64,000 nt of DNA from Channa striata (taxonomy: Eukaryota; Chordata; Actinopteri; Anabantiformes; Channidae). Positions 22,850-35,330 of the stretch are shown here, piece after piece. The notes under the pieces were generated by a model. The model saw only the letters and a program-made list of their open reading frames with translations, had not been told where the DNA came from and ran no database searches. The position numbers and the translations under genes are program-made. The DNA is taken from assembly GCA_033026295.1 (NCBI GenBank), contig CM065182.1, positions 19,714,215 through 19,778,214 of the forward strand. The letters are read 5' to 3'. Numbering within the stretch: the first letter of the stretch is position 1; each line of letters starts with the position of its first letter.

Positions 22850-25800
22850 CTGAGCAGTAAGGAAGAAGAGAACATGTTTGACGCAAAAATCCTGTTTGTA
22901 TGTTACAGCTATAACCATAATTAAATTCTCTCCACTGTGAATTCAAATGACCATCACTTTATAGTATTTTTATGTACGTGTTCCAGCTGAAGGTCTTTAA
23001 CTAACTCTTACCATATGTGCTTTCTTTCTCAAAGGACAGTGTGATAGAATCTTGGGACGAGAATGCTGAATCAGCTGAGGAGATCCCGGACAGCCTCTTA
23101 CAAGTGTTCTCCTTGCTGTGACAGCTCTCTTCCTTCACTCGATCGAAGCTCCGGGAGATCCCAGAATCCACCTGGCTCAACAGCTCGGACAGGCTGTAAT
23201 CTTTTTCCGGAAGCATGGCCGACTTCGGACGTACTGGCTTGTTGTCCTGAGCCTGTGGAGCACAACGCCAGATAAGCCCATTTAGACAAGCTATTCTTCT
23301 ATTCCTAAACATTTCATTACATTTACATCAGAAATATAGCAGCCACACATCTCAAGCCACTTGAAGCAAAGACACTGTTATAAGTTTCGGAACTTGAATT
23401 TGCTTTGATTGTGATCGTGAGCACATACGGAAGTTTAAACGAGCTTATCTTCTGTCCCTTCAGATGGATATCATTGATTAACTACTGTCACTCCTCATGA
23501 GCAGGATGTTTGTTTCGAGTCACGTAGACGACAGGGAGCACCGAAGAACTGGCACACAGGTTAAACAATCTCATCAGTCTACATTCCTTGTCTGTGATGT
23601 AACTGTTGCACTGCATAAAGCATTTGCACAACTTATGACTTAAAAAGTCATAATCGTGTCTGGAGATAAGTCTGTGTGGGTGTTTAGTTATACATTAATG
23701 ACAATGGCATATCGGCAGCCAGGTAAACACTCTCATCTTGACGACATTTTTATTTTTCTATTACCATTTGAAACAGAGCTGCATTGGCACTGGAAATGTG
23801 AATTTTCTGTCAGAAAAACAACTTTTTTAATTGAATAGCATCAAATGTGGCGTACCTTGTCACTACTTAATGCATTGGGCGACATGGGCTCTGGCTCGGA
23901 TGTAGATAAGGTTGGGCTTCTGGGCTCCTCTTGAGGTTTGGAACACAGCTCCTCCGCTTCAGTTGTGATTTCTATGAGGACAAGAAGTCTGGGTCAGGTT
24001 TCAGTAATGGTAGGAAGGGGATTAGGCAGTACAAAGGGGCTAAAAGGCAGCACTACAAGTAGGAGACAAAAACCTCAATTTAACACACTGCTGCACTTAA
24101 ATTCTAAGTGTCTTGTGTCTTTTAGAGTGTGTATTTAAACAAGCAGGATTATTTGTGTGCACACCGGTTGACCTGACGTTATGATGATAGACGAATGCTG
24201 ACATTACATTGTTGTGAGTAGTGAAGAAGAACAACAACTTACCCTGGAAACTGGGTCTAGCTTCAGGGCTTGTGGCCCAGCAGCGCTGCATGAGACTCAG
24301 GAATCCTGCACAGGCTGAAGGTCGACAGCGTGGCACCGCACTTAAGTCTGGACGGACGCCCTTAACCACCTTCACCATAATCTGCAGGATATTATTCTCT
24401 CCTGGGGAGAGAGAATATAGTTGAATCACTTACTAACCAGATTTTATACATATTCTAATTTCATCTAAAGCCTGAATCTTTGATTATGACACGTGTTTGA
24501 AGACAGACAGAAAGGACATGCTGCAGTACATGACAACATTTCCCAGTGCGCTGGTAGACACCATCACCTCCGCACATAGATCTGTCGTTATGGTTTTCAC
24601 ACCATCTTCCTGCATGCTCACATAAGGGAGTGTGTTTTTGTTTCCCATGGGAGAAAAAAAAAAGAGTTCCTGGCCAGACTTCTTTCTATCTGACTTTGGG
24701 ATCAGTCAAGTCAGTGATTCAGAGCTTTAATCACTGGCACTACACCTCCTATTTTGGTCATAATACCCTTCACAGGTAGAAGAGGAACATGGGAATGGAT
24801 GGCAACAAGGCCATTCCTGACTTTTTAATAATGTCTGGATCAACACGGGTGGTGCCAGTGACAAGCTGGTCACCCTCATCCAGACACTGGTCTTTAAAAG
24901 GAGCCAAATTCCTTGGACTGCTACCTGATACGCCTGGGAAAAAAATAAACTCTACCTGCCAGTCTGGCCCTGTCCACCTGCCTGCTCAGATATGTACTGA
25001 GTAAACACATGCAACGCAGCTTCTCACACAACACACGCACGTGCACACGCAGCCGCACACACAATGTTGTTTTTATTACCCCGTGGGGCCTTTCTGTAGA
25101 CATTCATTTTTGAAGGCTCACTCTTACCTTAACTACAGGCAGACCTTTGCTCACTCTAACCTTACCTCAGCCACGGTCATGTCTCACTGTACTTTTGCAT
25201 TTGACCTTTTGCATTGTCTATCTTACTTACTAACCCTAACCTTCCTAAACCTGAACCTAACCCAGAAACCAAGTCTTTACTCTGAGGCAGCCCTTTGACG
25301 TTGTGTGGACTGACCAAAATTGTCCTCACTACAGTGGTTTTGAAAGCAAATTTGTTCACATAAGTACAAAGAGACATTGCGCATGTGCATGCACACACAC
25401 ACACACACACACGTTTCATTTTCATTTTCCTGTACATGTAAAATGTTCCAGGAACTATGAATAAATGTATCATTTTAATTTGTCTGACTCTGTTCAGGAA
25501 AAACTACTTTGAAAACTAATAACAGCACAATCTGCAATGTTAACATGCCAGCATGCTAAACTGTGTGAGACATTATGAAACCACCGCATGGCTGCAGACT
25601 CTTAGCATTAGTCTGGATGTAACTGTAAATGATTAATTTGGAAAAGAACAGCTTAAAAATCAGAACACTAGAAATAGATTTTTACAAAAAGGAAACTTCT
25701 TTTAAATTTAAAATAGGTGGGTTTGGTTTCACGTTTCTCATCTGACATACGAAACAAAATAAACAAAACAAAGGTAGACCTGCTTTGTCTTGACAAGCTC

Positions 25801-28800
25801 AGAGAAAATCTGTGAAATTATTTTTATCATTGGCACATCTGCAGTTTTATATATTTTTCCCCTCAGCAGGAGAGACTCATAACAATAAAATATTTTCTTT
25901 GGTTTTATGCACTGATCCTCTTCCTGTCTTACCTTGATAGGGCTTCTTTTGGGTGAGAATTCCCCAGATGACAATGGAAAAACTGGAATGGAGACAAAAT
26001 GAAAGTAAAATTAATCAGTGAGACTGTTATTATTCAGTTTAATTTTATTTATGTTTTTCAACTTATGAACTTATCTTTTATTCATATTTTACCCTCTACA
26101 GCTTTATTGTTTTCTCTTTACTCTTGTTTTAATTTGCTCGTGCAGCACTTCGAGATTTCAACACAAATGTAAAGTGCTTTATAAATAAAATGAATTATTA
26201 TTAATTATTATTATTAACATTGTTACGTAAAAGATATATTTTAACATTATAATTGTCCTAAATAAAAGGCCATGTTTTTAAATCCAAGCTAAAACCTCTT
26301 ACAGGCCAGTGAGAATGAGTCAGTATTTATTCATGCCTACGATGTAGATCCTAACCATAAATAAAAAATCACTGAAGTGCTACTTGCTTTTCATTACATT
26401 GTAGCAAATCCATCTCCCACTTTTGATTTATTACAGTAACCGGTGTGAGTCAGAGTTTAGCAAACATACAAAAATGGGAAAGCACCAGCCAGAAAGCAAA
26501 CACATATCCCACACACAAGGGTTACATGCAAAATGCTAAAGAGTCCCACCTGTATACGTCATGCTTGGTGTCTGACACTCTGTCCTTCTCTATGATGCTC
26601 TCAGGTGGCAGGTAGGCGATGGTGCCGCAGAAGCCGTCTCTGCTGATGTCCTCAGCTCGTGACAGGCCATTCCACCGGGCGAGGCCGAAGTCAGATATCT
26701 GAGACAGAGAGCGATCAGATAAGACCCTCAAACAGAGCTGCCCCCGCTGCCTTTGCTTTCTCATGAAGTGTGACATTGATGACTAACTTTGCCCGCTGAC
26801 TGTGACAGGCAGCTAAGCTCTTATTATGTGAACTCAGTGGTATGATGAGGGCAACGCAGCCATGTCCCAGCCTGCAGGAGAGGAGAGGCCCTTCACGTTT
26901 GTGCACACCCACACAAAAACACACACTCATTCACAGAGGGAGATTTAATAGGAGCTGAATTAATCCTGTTGAGACAGGCCCGGGTGAGGTGTTTATATCC
27001 AGGTATTAAAACCCAGAAATGACAGTTCCCACCCATTGCTCTCAGTACTCTTGGAGCTGTGTAGAGGCTGGAGAGAGGATGAGAGACACCTGTCTGCCCA
27101 GAGCGTGTGCAAGGCTATAATTTGAAAATGGATCAAAGGCTACAGCAAAGCACATAATGGACGAAATTCCTCCTAAAACCTGAAAACGGCGACTTTCACA
27201 GCTGTCTCTGCTTCAAAGGAAGGACAGCTGTGAACTTCATGTCAAATCTGTCTCCCAGCAACAAACCATCTAACCCTCATTAACCTTCGAGGGAGCTCTA
27301 ATATACAGAATGACTTTTTTTTCACGTCCTCTGTTTTACATATCCTTGCTGCCCTTGAAAAAACTTTGTCACCCAAATCAAGCAAAATATATTTTTAATA
27401 CAAAATTCATATTTTACGAAAGATGCGGAAAATGTTCATCACCCTTTTCTGCTACTAATGTGAATATTGTTACACAATGAAGGAAATGCCCTGGCACAAT
27501 GCGATTAAAGTCTCTACCTTGACGTGATAGTGAGCGTCCAGCAGGATGTTGGCAGGTTTCAGGTCCAGATGGAGCAGCGGTGGGTTCATACAGTGCAGGA
27601 AGTTCATCCCCACCGCAGTCTCGTGGATGATGCGAAAGCGAAGCTCCCAGGGCAGAGGCTCAGTGGCCAGCAGCGTCTCCAGGGAACCGGTCTCCATGTA
27701 CTCCATGACGAGACCCTGGGGGTCCTCGCAGATCCCGTATACAGGAAGGATGTATCGGAACTTGGCCGCCTCCATCTTTTTAGCCTCCTCAGCAGCTCTG
27801 AACGATCCCTGTGTTAAAGAAACACGCTGTGTTAACGGCATTGCTTTTACCTAACATCATGTTTATGTTGCGTTCCTGTTGGCTTCTGTAAGTCAGGCAC
27901 TTCTGCTGGAGTGACTAGAAATTTTATGACGCGTGTGCAACTGCGAATGAGAGGTTTGTTTTAAGTTACTTATACCATGTGATTGTAACCAGTCATTCCG
28001 CATCCCATAGTTCACAGATGTTTATCGAACCTGCCCCCCATAAAACATTAACCCAATGATTCTTATGTCAGGCTTTGCACACAGACTTGTAATATCTGGC
28101 ATAGTTTTGGACATAACCCGAATTCCAGCGTGTTATACATCATCCTTCAGGGGCTCCCAGCGATGCAGAGTGCTGTCTAGCCTTTATATTAGAGGCTGTG
28201 AATACGTGACCTCCGCAGTCTTCTATAGTTCATTTACCAATCCGAGTATGTGGACCGTGTTCTTAACTGCCCTGTGGCTCTTTGAGGATATTCAAGCCCA
28301 GCCTGGAATGCATCAGGAAAGCTCAGTGGGCTTATACAGAGCTCTTGTTCTCTGTTGCTCAACCTTTGCACAGCTCCCCTTATCAGTCCCCGGGTTCTGC
28401 TGCTGACATTCTTCAAACACAGCTCTGCAGGTCATTCATGACCTCAGTGAACATATCTCCCGCTTGAACATTGCTAACTCCAGGACGACAAATAAGAGAG
28501 AGATAAATTCCTAATGATAGATTCAGAAGATTGTGCTTCAAGTGCATATGTAAGTGTAAGAAAAGACTTTTGCAGCTAGTCCATTACGTGCATTGTGGAT
28601 CCGGCTGCTAAAAGAGGCCTTCCTACAGTTCTTCAGGGAGGAAGCTGCTATTATAGTGTGTACAAGTGAAGGAGACACAAGACCTCAAATCTGCCAGGTA
28701 AGAATTATTAGATAATCAGGCATGATATGGGAGAATGGGCAAGCTCTTGTTCGCTAAATCCTTCCATTAATCGGAGGTGCTCCTCAGCAGCTCCTCAGAA

Positions 28801-30237
28801 CCAAACAAAGTCCTTGCTTTAACAGAGACGTCCGGTAAGACCAGTTTTACAGCTTCTTTTATGACCTGTGCCTCACTGCGGCAGCCTGCAACCCAGACAG
28901 ACAAAGGTGGCTTTGAGTTGCCTGTTACTAGAAGTTCTGTGTGGGTCGAGGCAGGCTGCAGTCAACTGACTAAAATGACTACTTATGTACGTTGCAGATG
29001 TTTGGAGGTGATAACATCTTTGGTTCGTGTTCAGCGGATGCTTTCAGTTGCAGCACAATTTCTGAGAGAGGATGTCTGTGGCCTTTTTTTGGCAAAGATT
29101 GAATGTGAAGTTCCTGTTTGCTACTTATCTGTCTAAAATGTTTTGGTGATAGTGAGATAATGTTCAAATGTCGGGCAATGCAAACAAACAAAAAAGTCAA
29201 ATTCAATTAGCTGTGTCTCAATTACTGACATCAAAGGTCAACGCTGGCAGTTGCTACATTCATCCTGGTGATCTCAGATAATGACTAATTTGTCTACACA
29301 CGAAAACACAGAAAGCTTCTGGTGATGTCAGGTTTATAGTTAAGGGGTTTGACCTTTAGGAAAAGCTCGCACAGAACCCAACACCCACACACTCACACAA
29401 AACAAATAAACTAAATAAAACCACACGTTTTATTACGTTAGTAAAATCCACACAGAGAAAATAATAACAATAATTACACTCAAGGTTATGCAATGTGCAA
29501 CAGAATTTCAGGGGGTTGAGCAATACTTAGAAGTGCCTGGGGAGAAAGACCACCTTGCCAAGCTCACTGAATTGGACATTCATTCAAATCAGCCCCTCCC
29601 TGAGGCATATCTTACACGGTAATGTCTCTGTGAATGGGGGAACCACTGGGTAAAGCTTTCCCGTCTAGGTCTGCTGGAAACACGTAAACAGCTATGTCCC
29701 CGAGCAACGTGGATGTGTTCCTGCCCCCGGGGGCTAATCAGCATGTCAGTCCTCCCTGCAGCCCACTTCACCCGTGTCTAAAACTCTAAATGTATGCTGC
29801 TGCTGAGGCACCTTTCCAGCTGCTCTGTGTGCTCAGACTGTCAGTCAGTGAGTCACACATTCCCTGGTGCTTCACCTTTCAAGGACTCAGAAAACACTGA
29901 GTAACTTTTCATCAGCGCAGTCATATCTACCCTCTGTCTGTCTGCTATCTGGCCATAAACCTGTCGTGATCAGGCCGCGAGGAAAGAACTTTAAACTTTA
30001 GATCACTCTGCATCAACATCAGCACTAAGAAATTGGCTTCACAGCTGGAACTTACTTGTCATCCACATGAAGGCAGGGAGGGCACTTGATAGCCAGCCAT
30101 GTTTTCCACTGAACGTGCCGGACTTTGTAAACTTGTCCAAATCCACCTGAGCCTATTTTCTCCCAGTTGCCAAACTCAGAGGAATCAAAGGTCTTTAGCA
30201 ACCCCATATTCCAGTTTGGGGAATCCGGGACATCCAT
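21624..30237 (-). CDS. ripk4: Receptor-interacting serine/threonine kinase 4, 8 coding exons, about 800 aa
   Basis: Coding exons are 30056-30237, 27518-27797 (or 27808), 26550-26698, 25933-25982, 24243-24401, 23856-23971, 23012-23252 and 21624-22849. The layout is an N-terminal RIP-type kinase, a Ser-rich linker, and about ten ankyrin repeats. RIPK4 is cytoplasmic and membrane-associated. It acts in keratinocyte differentiation and in PKC, NF-kB and Wnt signalling; human loss causes Bartsocas-Papas syndrome (family knowledge). Kinase residues seen are the glycine loop GSGGFGQV, Lys51, HLDLKPAN with Asp139, and DFG at 157-159. The start MDVPDSPNWNMGLLKTFD aligns with the family start; an in-frame ATG at 30321 would add 28 residues. 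Exon 2 has a one-base phase problem if its best acceptor is used. Prdm15 lies next upstream, as in human. Identification is near certain. Confidence 0.95.
23012..23971 (-). CDS. ripk4: ripk4 linker exons 6-7 with DSG motif
   Basis: Exons 23856-23971 and 23012-23252 encode the intermediate region. It is rich in Ser, Glu and Pro. The second exon has DYSLSELLSQVDSGISRSFD and KRLSGISSADSAFSS, both highly conserved in RIPK4. The DSG-I-S stretch corresponds to the phosphodegron reported to bind beta-TrCP in mammals, and the Asp-rich sites correspond to the caspase-cleaved region. Conservation of the motif is seen; function here is inference. Confidence 0.88.
24243..30237 (-). CDS. ripk4: ripk4 kinase-domain exons 1-5
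   Basis: Five exons build the kinase domain. Exon 1 (30056-30237) has the glycine loop and Lys51 in WLAIKC. Exon 2 (27518-27797/27808) has the helix-C segment EEAKKM, hinge MEYMETGSLE and HLDLKPANILL. Exon 3 (26550-26698) has ISDFGLARWNG and GTIAYLPPES. Exon 4 is only 50 nt (25933-25982) and encodes FSIVIWGILTQKKPYQ. Exon 5 (24243-24401) has IMVKVVKG and LMQRCWATSPEARPSFQG. All catalytic motifs are present, so an active kinase is expected. HLD rather than HRD is usual for RIPK4. Confidence 0.93.
25060..25420. repeat. Second copy of the CCCTAA-containing fish repeat, with (AC)n
   Basis: The copy contains CTAACCCTAACC-like stretches, then AACCTAACCCAGAAACCAAG, and a GACCAAAATTGTCCTCACTA side resembling 11735-11990. 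It ends in an (AC)n tract at 25391-25412. It lies in a ripk4 intron. Confidence 0.5.
26140..26216 (+). repeat. LINE-type 3' tail with ATT repeats
   Basis: The sequence GTAAAGTGCTTTATAAATAA followed by TTATTA repeats is the usual end of many fish non-LTR retrotransposons. Only the tail is recognisable. It lies in a ripk4 intron. Confidence 0.5.
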
Positions 30238-33200
30238 ATCCGTGTTGAGAAACCCACCAACTGGGTAAACTCCTCTTGTATTTGACTCCAAGGCACAGTC
30301 TGAGGAAGTGAACGCACACACCGACCTGTCTGCTTGTGAGCTCTTCCTTCTTTCTCCCCTGGTCTAGCTCAGTGTTGCTCCTCCCTCTGTTCAGGTGAAA
30401 AGAGGGGCTGGGACTGTGAAGCTTTGACATCACTTCCTGGTTTTGAAAGAGCAGAAAGGGATGGAAAAGTTCACCGAAGGAACATAACAGGCCACAAGGC
30501 ACCATGCTGTGACTATTTACCTTTAGACTATTATTTTCCACTTACCCTGCAGCTCTAGTGTTTCTCAAGTGTCTGTTTTGAAAAGAAAAGAATAATATTT
30601 GCAATGAGCTGGATTCCATGAACATGGTATGTGTGGTTTCAGAAGCACACCATTGTCCCGCTGTCGGCCATCGTCCCACTGAGCCCCCTGAGGAGGAGTA
30701 TGTCGTAACAGTAGGTGGCTTATGTGATATTCACTGGAAGTTTCAGGAATGTGTAGAGACATATCCATCCAGCAGAGGGGATCATCGTGTATTTAGTTGG
30801 ATGATGTGAAAACTATAATTTGTTTTTGTTGTGGTGGCAAATAAAAAGCCTTTTAACAAATCACTCACTACCACACAAACAAAAGCAAGTGATGTCACTT
30901 CACCGTGGAAGCTGAAATTCACCTTGTGAGTAACTTCACCCATTTAATTTTGATGGAAGATAGAATTTAATATTGCCAAATTATAAATGTCTAACAATAA
31001 ACAGGTTAATTTTTAGAAATTGCACGAAACATCAATAGCTCAAATTAAAATGGTAAGACTGGACACGTGTGAAAGGACTGTGAGGCAACATCCTCAGGAA
31101 CAAAACTGTTCCTTTTAAGGACTTTTTTTACATCTGACTTCACACAGTTTGAACTGAGACACCAAAATAGAAATGACACACTGCAGATATGCTACGAACA
31201 TATCTTTGACATAGAAGGCCTTGAACCATGTCCTCAGGTGGTTTATCACTACTTGTAAAACGCTGATGTAGTGGAAGTTAAATTAGCTCAAACTCAGCAT
31301 GAACGCTGTCCTTTTCTTACTGGCCGACGCACATGAAATAAAACCATTTCCCATAAGACGTCATCACTTATACACACAAAACACACATCACTGTACCCTC
31401 AAAGTCAATTATATCCTATGAAATGATGCGTGACCTTAATAAATGCTTTATGTCACACATAGAAATATCACACAGATGCGGTGATGTGGAAACTGCGGTC
31501 AACTTAGGGACTGTATGGAATTTACTGCACACGAGAGAAAGTTACATTTTGCATCTAAGGTCTTTTTAAGAAGCATTACCGCTTTCTTCGGGTGCTCCCC
31601 TTGCCTCTCAAAATGACGCTGGCTGCTTTCCATCATCTTAAAATAATATATTGATGTCACATAAAACAAACCTGTGAAAGCTGCAGCCAGTCCCCGTGTT
31701 TAAATAAAGGCCTACGAAGTAAGAAGTTCGCACGGCTGCTGAAAACTGAGCTGTTTCAGATAAACCAGAGGACTGCAATTCCCCCACCCTCAGCCTCCCA
31801 CTCCCCATTAAACACACGAGTTCAGGTGAAGGCTAATATGTACTTTCAAAAGCACTAAATAACAAAAAGAAAAACATTTTATCTGTGTATTTTAAAAGAT
31901 ATTTTTAATAAATCTCACAGGGGAATAATGAATCTGGCACATGGACACATTCCAATCTGCAGGCTTTCAGAAACAAAGATTTATCTCACTTTTGGAAAAA
32001 GAAAAATAGCATAAACCTCCCGTTCAGTGACCACATAAAATTCATAGTCTCTCCTCAGAGATGTTTTTTCATTGCTTTGTTTCCGAGCTTGGTTTCCTGT
32101 TATAAGGTTGGTTTTACATGCATCTTTTCCACTTTCTAATTGAAGACTTTATTCCATGTCTATACTGATTGTGAATTTTGTGCTCTTCAATCCTCTGGGC
32201 ATCTGTTGCACAGACACAAGGGAGGGTAAAATGCAGTTTATTCTGTACCGAGCCGACCGGCTCACGGCTCTATTTGTCTCATGTGCTGGCATACGATCAA
32301 CACACGATCTCATGATCATCAGCCTCTCCACCCTGGCCTCCAGATTTAATTAGGAAACTGGAAGGACGAGGTATAAAAAGTAACTTTAAATACATCCTCA
32401 CGGTGGCGGCTGAGACAATGAGCTGATCTTTCTTGTCTGTGAGGGACCAGACTTTTGGTCAAACCGATCTGTGTTTTTCCCCTGAGGCACTTTTACCATG
32501 AGCAGCAGACAAAGCGGGGCAGTGAGAACGAGGCCCTTTGAGGAATTAGTGGCCTCCACCCTGTGAGAAAGTGTAAATTTCTCCTCTGGGCTGGTGCCAC
32601 ACCTTTTGATCATAGTTATTGGTATGTTAATTGATCAGCTCCTTTCATCTGCTTTGCTGCTTTGATTAAAAAGATGAAAATAAATCAGGAGCGTCCACTC
32701 TCCTCCACCGTGTGAATAATGGCTTCCTTGGTTTGAAATTCAAATGAGCCATTTTCACTCTAGAATACTAAGTCCTTCACAAGGACAAAGACATCAAATT
32801 AATAACAATATCTGTCATAAATGTCTATGAGATGAGCTGAGATGTTCCAAACAAATAATCAATTACAACCGTGTTGCTCATTTTCAGCGTGACACAGAGT
32901 AATAAGTCTCAGCTTGTGAGAGCGTGGTAGCTCAGGTTTGGCTTTCCAGTGTATTTTGCTCCTCCCATGATTTCGTGTTTTCTGGAGTTCTTACAGTGCA
33001 ACACTAACTACAATGATGTAGCTGCTGATGATGGTATGTTTTGTTTATTAATGTTCCAATGATTGAATCACTGCTGATGTGTTTAATATTCTGTGTATAA
33101 TTTAAAAAGTAAAAGGAAAATCATTCAGTATGTTGATAGACGTTTGCAGTTAATTTTAGTAAGAGTATTAGAAGGTAATAATAATTCGATTTTTCCCCCA

Positions 33201-33798
33201 CTGCCTGCATGAATCAAGACTTTACCGCCATCTATTGGAAGTTTCATAACTAATCATTCAGTTCCGTGATCAGGCTTAAACATATGGTTGTTTTTATATA
33301 GCTGAAGCTAGTTTGACTTTTCAGTTAAATGTAACTGGGGTTTCTTACCTGATCTGGGGAAAGTATGATAAAAGTTTTGTTTTGTGCAGATGTCAGTGCT
33401 GGGTTACAGCACCTCTGTTCTCAAATATTAAAGAGCTGCACAATCTATCAGAAACAATAGGCCACGATACAGTAGATATGAAAACCATGACTGGGCTTCA
33501 ATTTACTGTTCATGTTTTAAGTGAAACGTCCTGTTTCTGTCATAATATATATAACAACAACACACAGACCCACCCACGTATATATATCTATATATATTTT
33601 AAATCATGAATTTAGAATTGGATGCCAGCAACACATTTCAAAGCATGTCTTTACAGGGTGACGTTCACCACTGTGCTGCAGGTCAAAGGTTTTGCTGTTG
33701 GGATGAAGTGGACATTTGATCTGCTCTTGGTGTTAGTTTCAGCTCAGTAATAACAGAGTGTTTACACCTTTGACCTAACAAATTAGCTAGGTTTCAAT

Positions 33799-33838
33799 GT
33801 GTGTGTGTGTGTGTGTGTGTGTTTGTTGGGGGGGGGGG
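33799..33838. repeat. (GT)n followed by an 11-base G run
   Basis: A GT tract at 33799-33822 is followed by a G homopolymer at 33828-33838. It lies between ripk4 and prdm15. G runs of this length are prone to sequencing length errors. Confidence 0.9.
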
Positions 33839-33879
33839 TCGGTTTAAGCAGCAGCCGTACAAAGCACCTGAGGGTCTCA

Positions 33880-34022
33880 AGCAGGGGTGTTGAACTCCAA
33901 GCCTCGAGGGCCGCAGCCCTGCTTGTTTTCCAGCCCCCCCTGAACGACCCTCTGCTGATTACCTGGATCAGGTGTGTTCAGTCATTCAGCAGCTGGAAGA
34001 TGAGGGTTGATGAGGCTGATGA
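33880..34022. mobile_element. Non-autonomous DNA-element-like repeat
   Basis: The stretch CAGGGGTGTTGAACTCCAAG, then CTCGAGGGCCGCAGCCCTGC and GGATCAGGTGTGTTCAGTCA, matches the pattern of a short repeat seen many times in fish genomes. It has no coding capacity. Family assignment is from pattern memory only. Confidence 0.45.
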
Positions 34023-34039
34023 CTGAACATATGTACATA

Positions 34040-35330
34040 TTTGACTTTAGACTGGCAACCACCTGAACCTCATTCTCAGCTGGAACTGCACCAGAGACAA
34101 CATTGCGGTCATTCCTCTGCATTTATTGGATCACCTCTTCAATCAGCTCACCGTCTTTCTCCTACTCGACTTGTAGCTTTTTGCCGATACCTCAGGTATC
34201 CCAATCCTGAGCAGTTTTAGTCCTGGTCTTTGCAACCCTGCTCCAGCAGGTCTTCTCCACCCTGAACACAGACACAGCTACGGCCAGCCTCTGCAACACA
34301 CACTTTCAACGTGTCAGATGGAGACATCCTGTGAACTTCTTCTTACAGCGCATCACTCGCTTTCCACTCTGACTGAGGATGACACATCAACACCCCCTCC
34401 TCTAAACAGCTGCATTCACACTAATCCCAGCACAAATCAATAATACGCCTTCGCCACCTCATTTAAGCAGACACAGATTATCTGCTGCCTAAGAACTCTC
34501 GACCTTTGCCTTGTTGAGACCTGTGTCTCTTCTTCAATTTCTGGCCAAGACCCTTTAACAAGCAGTCTTTCATCAACTCTCAGATTTTCTTTCTCACAAC
34601 AACCTCTGATGTCAATCAGCCTGGCTTTGGATGACAGGAAGACGTCTTTGGTTAAATCTCTCAAAGACAAAAGTTTGGGTTTTCCTATTCAGACCTTTAA
34701 TATGACACATCAGCATCAACATGATGTCTTTACAAAGTCTGACTACATCTCCTGTTGGTCTATAGCTTATGTAGATTTATGTTATACAAACACCAGAAAG
34801 ATTTAAACATGCAACCCAACTCATCGGGCAGTCGCTGTTCACATCGTGACTTGATTACTGCAATGCCCTGTTGACGAGGCAACCATCAACACAATCAAAC
34901 CCCTCCACATGATCCAAAATGCAGCAGCACACCTAATTTTTAATCAGCCAAAGAGGACACGTCACAGGACTGTTCAGGTCTCTGCACTGGCTTCCTGTAA
35001 CTGCCCTCATCAGGTTCAAAGCTCTGATTGTGGCCTAGAGTGTCAACTCAAGCACATGTCAACCCCAACTCCCTTATTCAGGTCTACAATCCCTCCTGCC
35101 CACTGTACAGCGTCTGGGAGTTCCATTACCACTCTCAAACTCTTCAGCTTAGTGTTCCCACTCTGCACGCTCGGCAGTCTCACTCCCAATATTCCGAAAA
35201 AATGCTGAAAACAAAACTGTTCCACAACTCCAACAAACCCTTTCACTCGTTTTAACATTTTCTCCTTGACTTAGTTCTGCTCGCCTTGTACCTCACCGGC
35301 AAGTCACAGACTAAATGTAAATGTAAGGCC
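34040..35330 (+). mobile_element. Decayed L2-type LINE, C-terminal and 3' part
   Basis: Broken plus-strand frames read LDYCNALL near 34850, then MIQNAAAHLIFNQPKR, followed in another frame by SLHWLPVT and IRFKAL. These are characteristic of the end of L2-like reverse transcriptases. Frameshifts and stops separate the pieces. The 3' end (CTTGTACCTCACCGGCAAGTC, ACTAAATGTAAATGTAA) resembles the tails at 10.3 and 59.2 kb. The copy is inactive. The left limit is approximate. Confidence 0.65.

Noticed and set aside
22221..22853. A 210-codon plus-strand ORF opposite ripk4.
   Set aside because: It is the antisense shadow of the ankyrin exon, whose biased codons suppress stops on the other strand.
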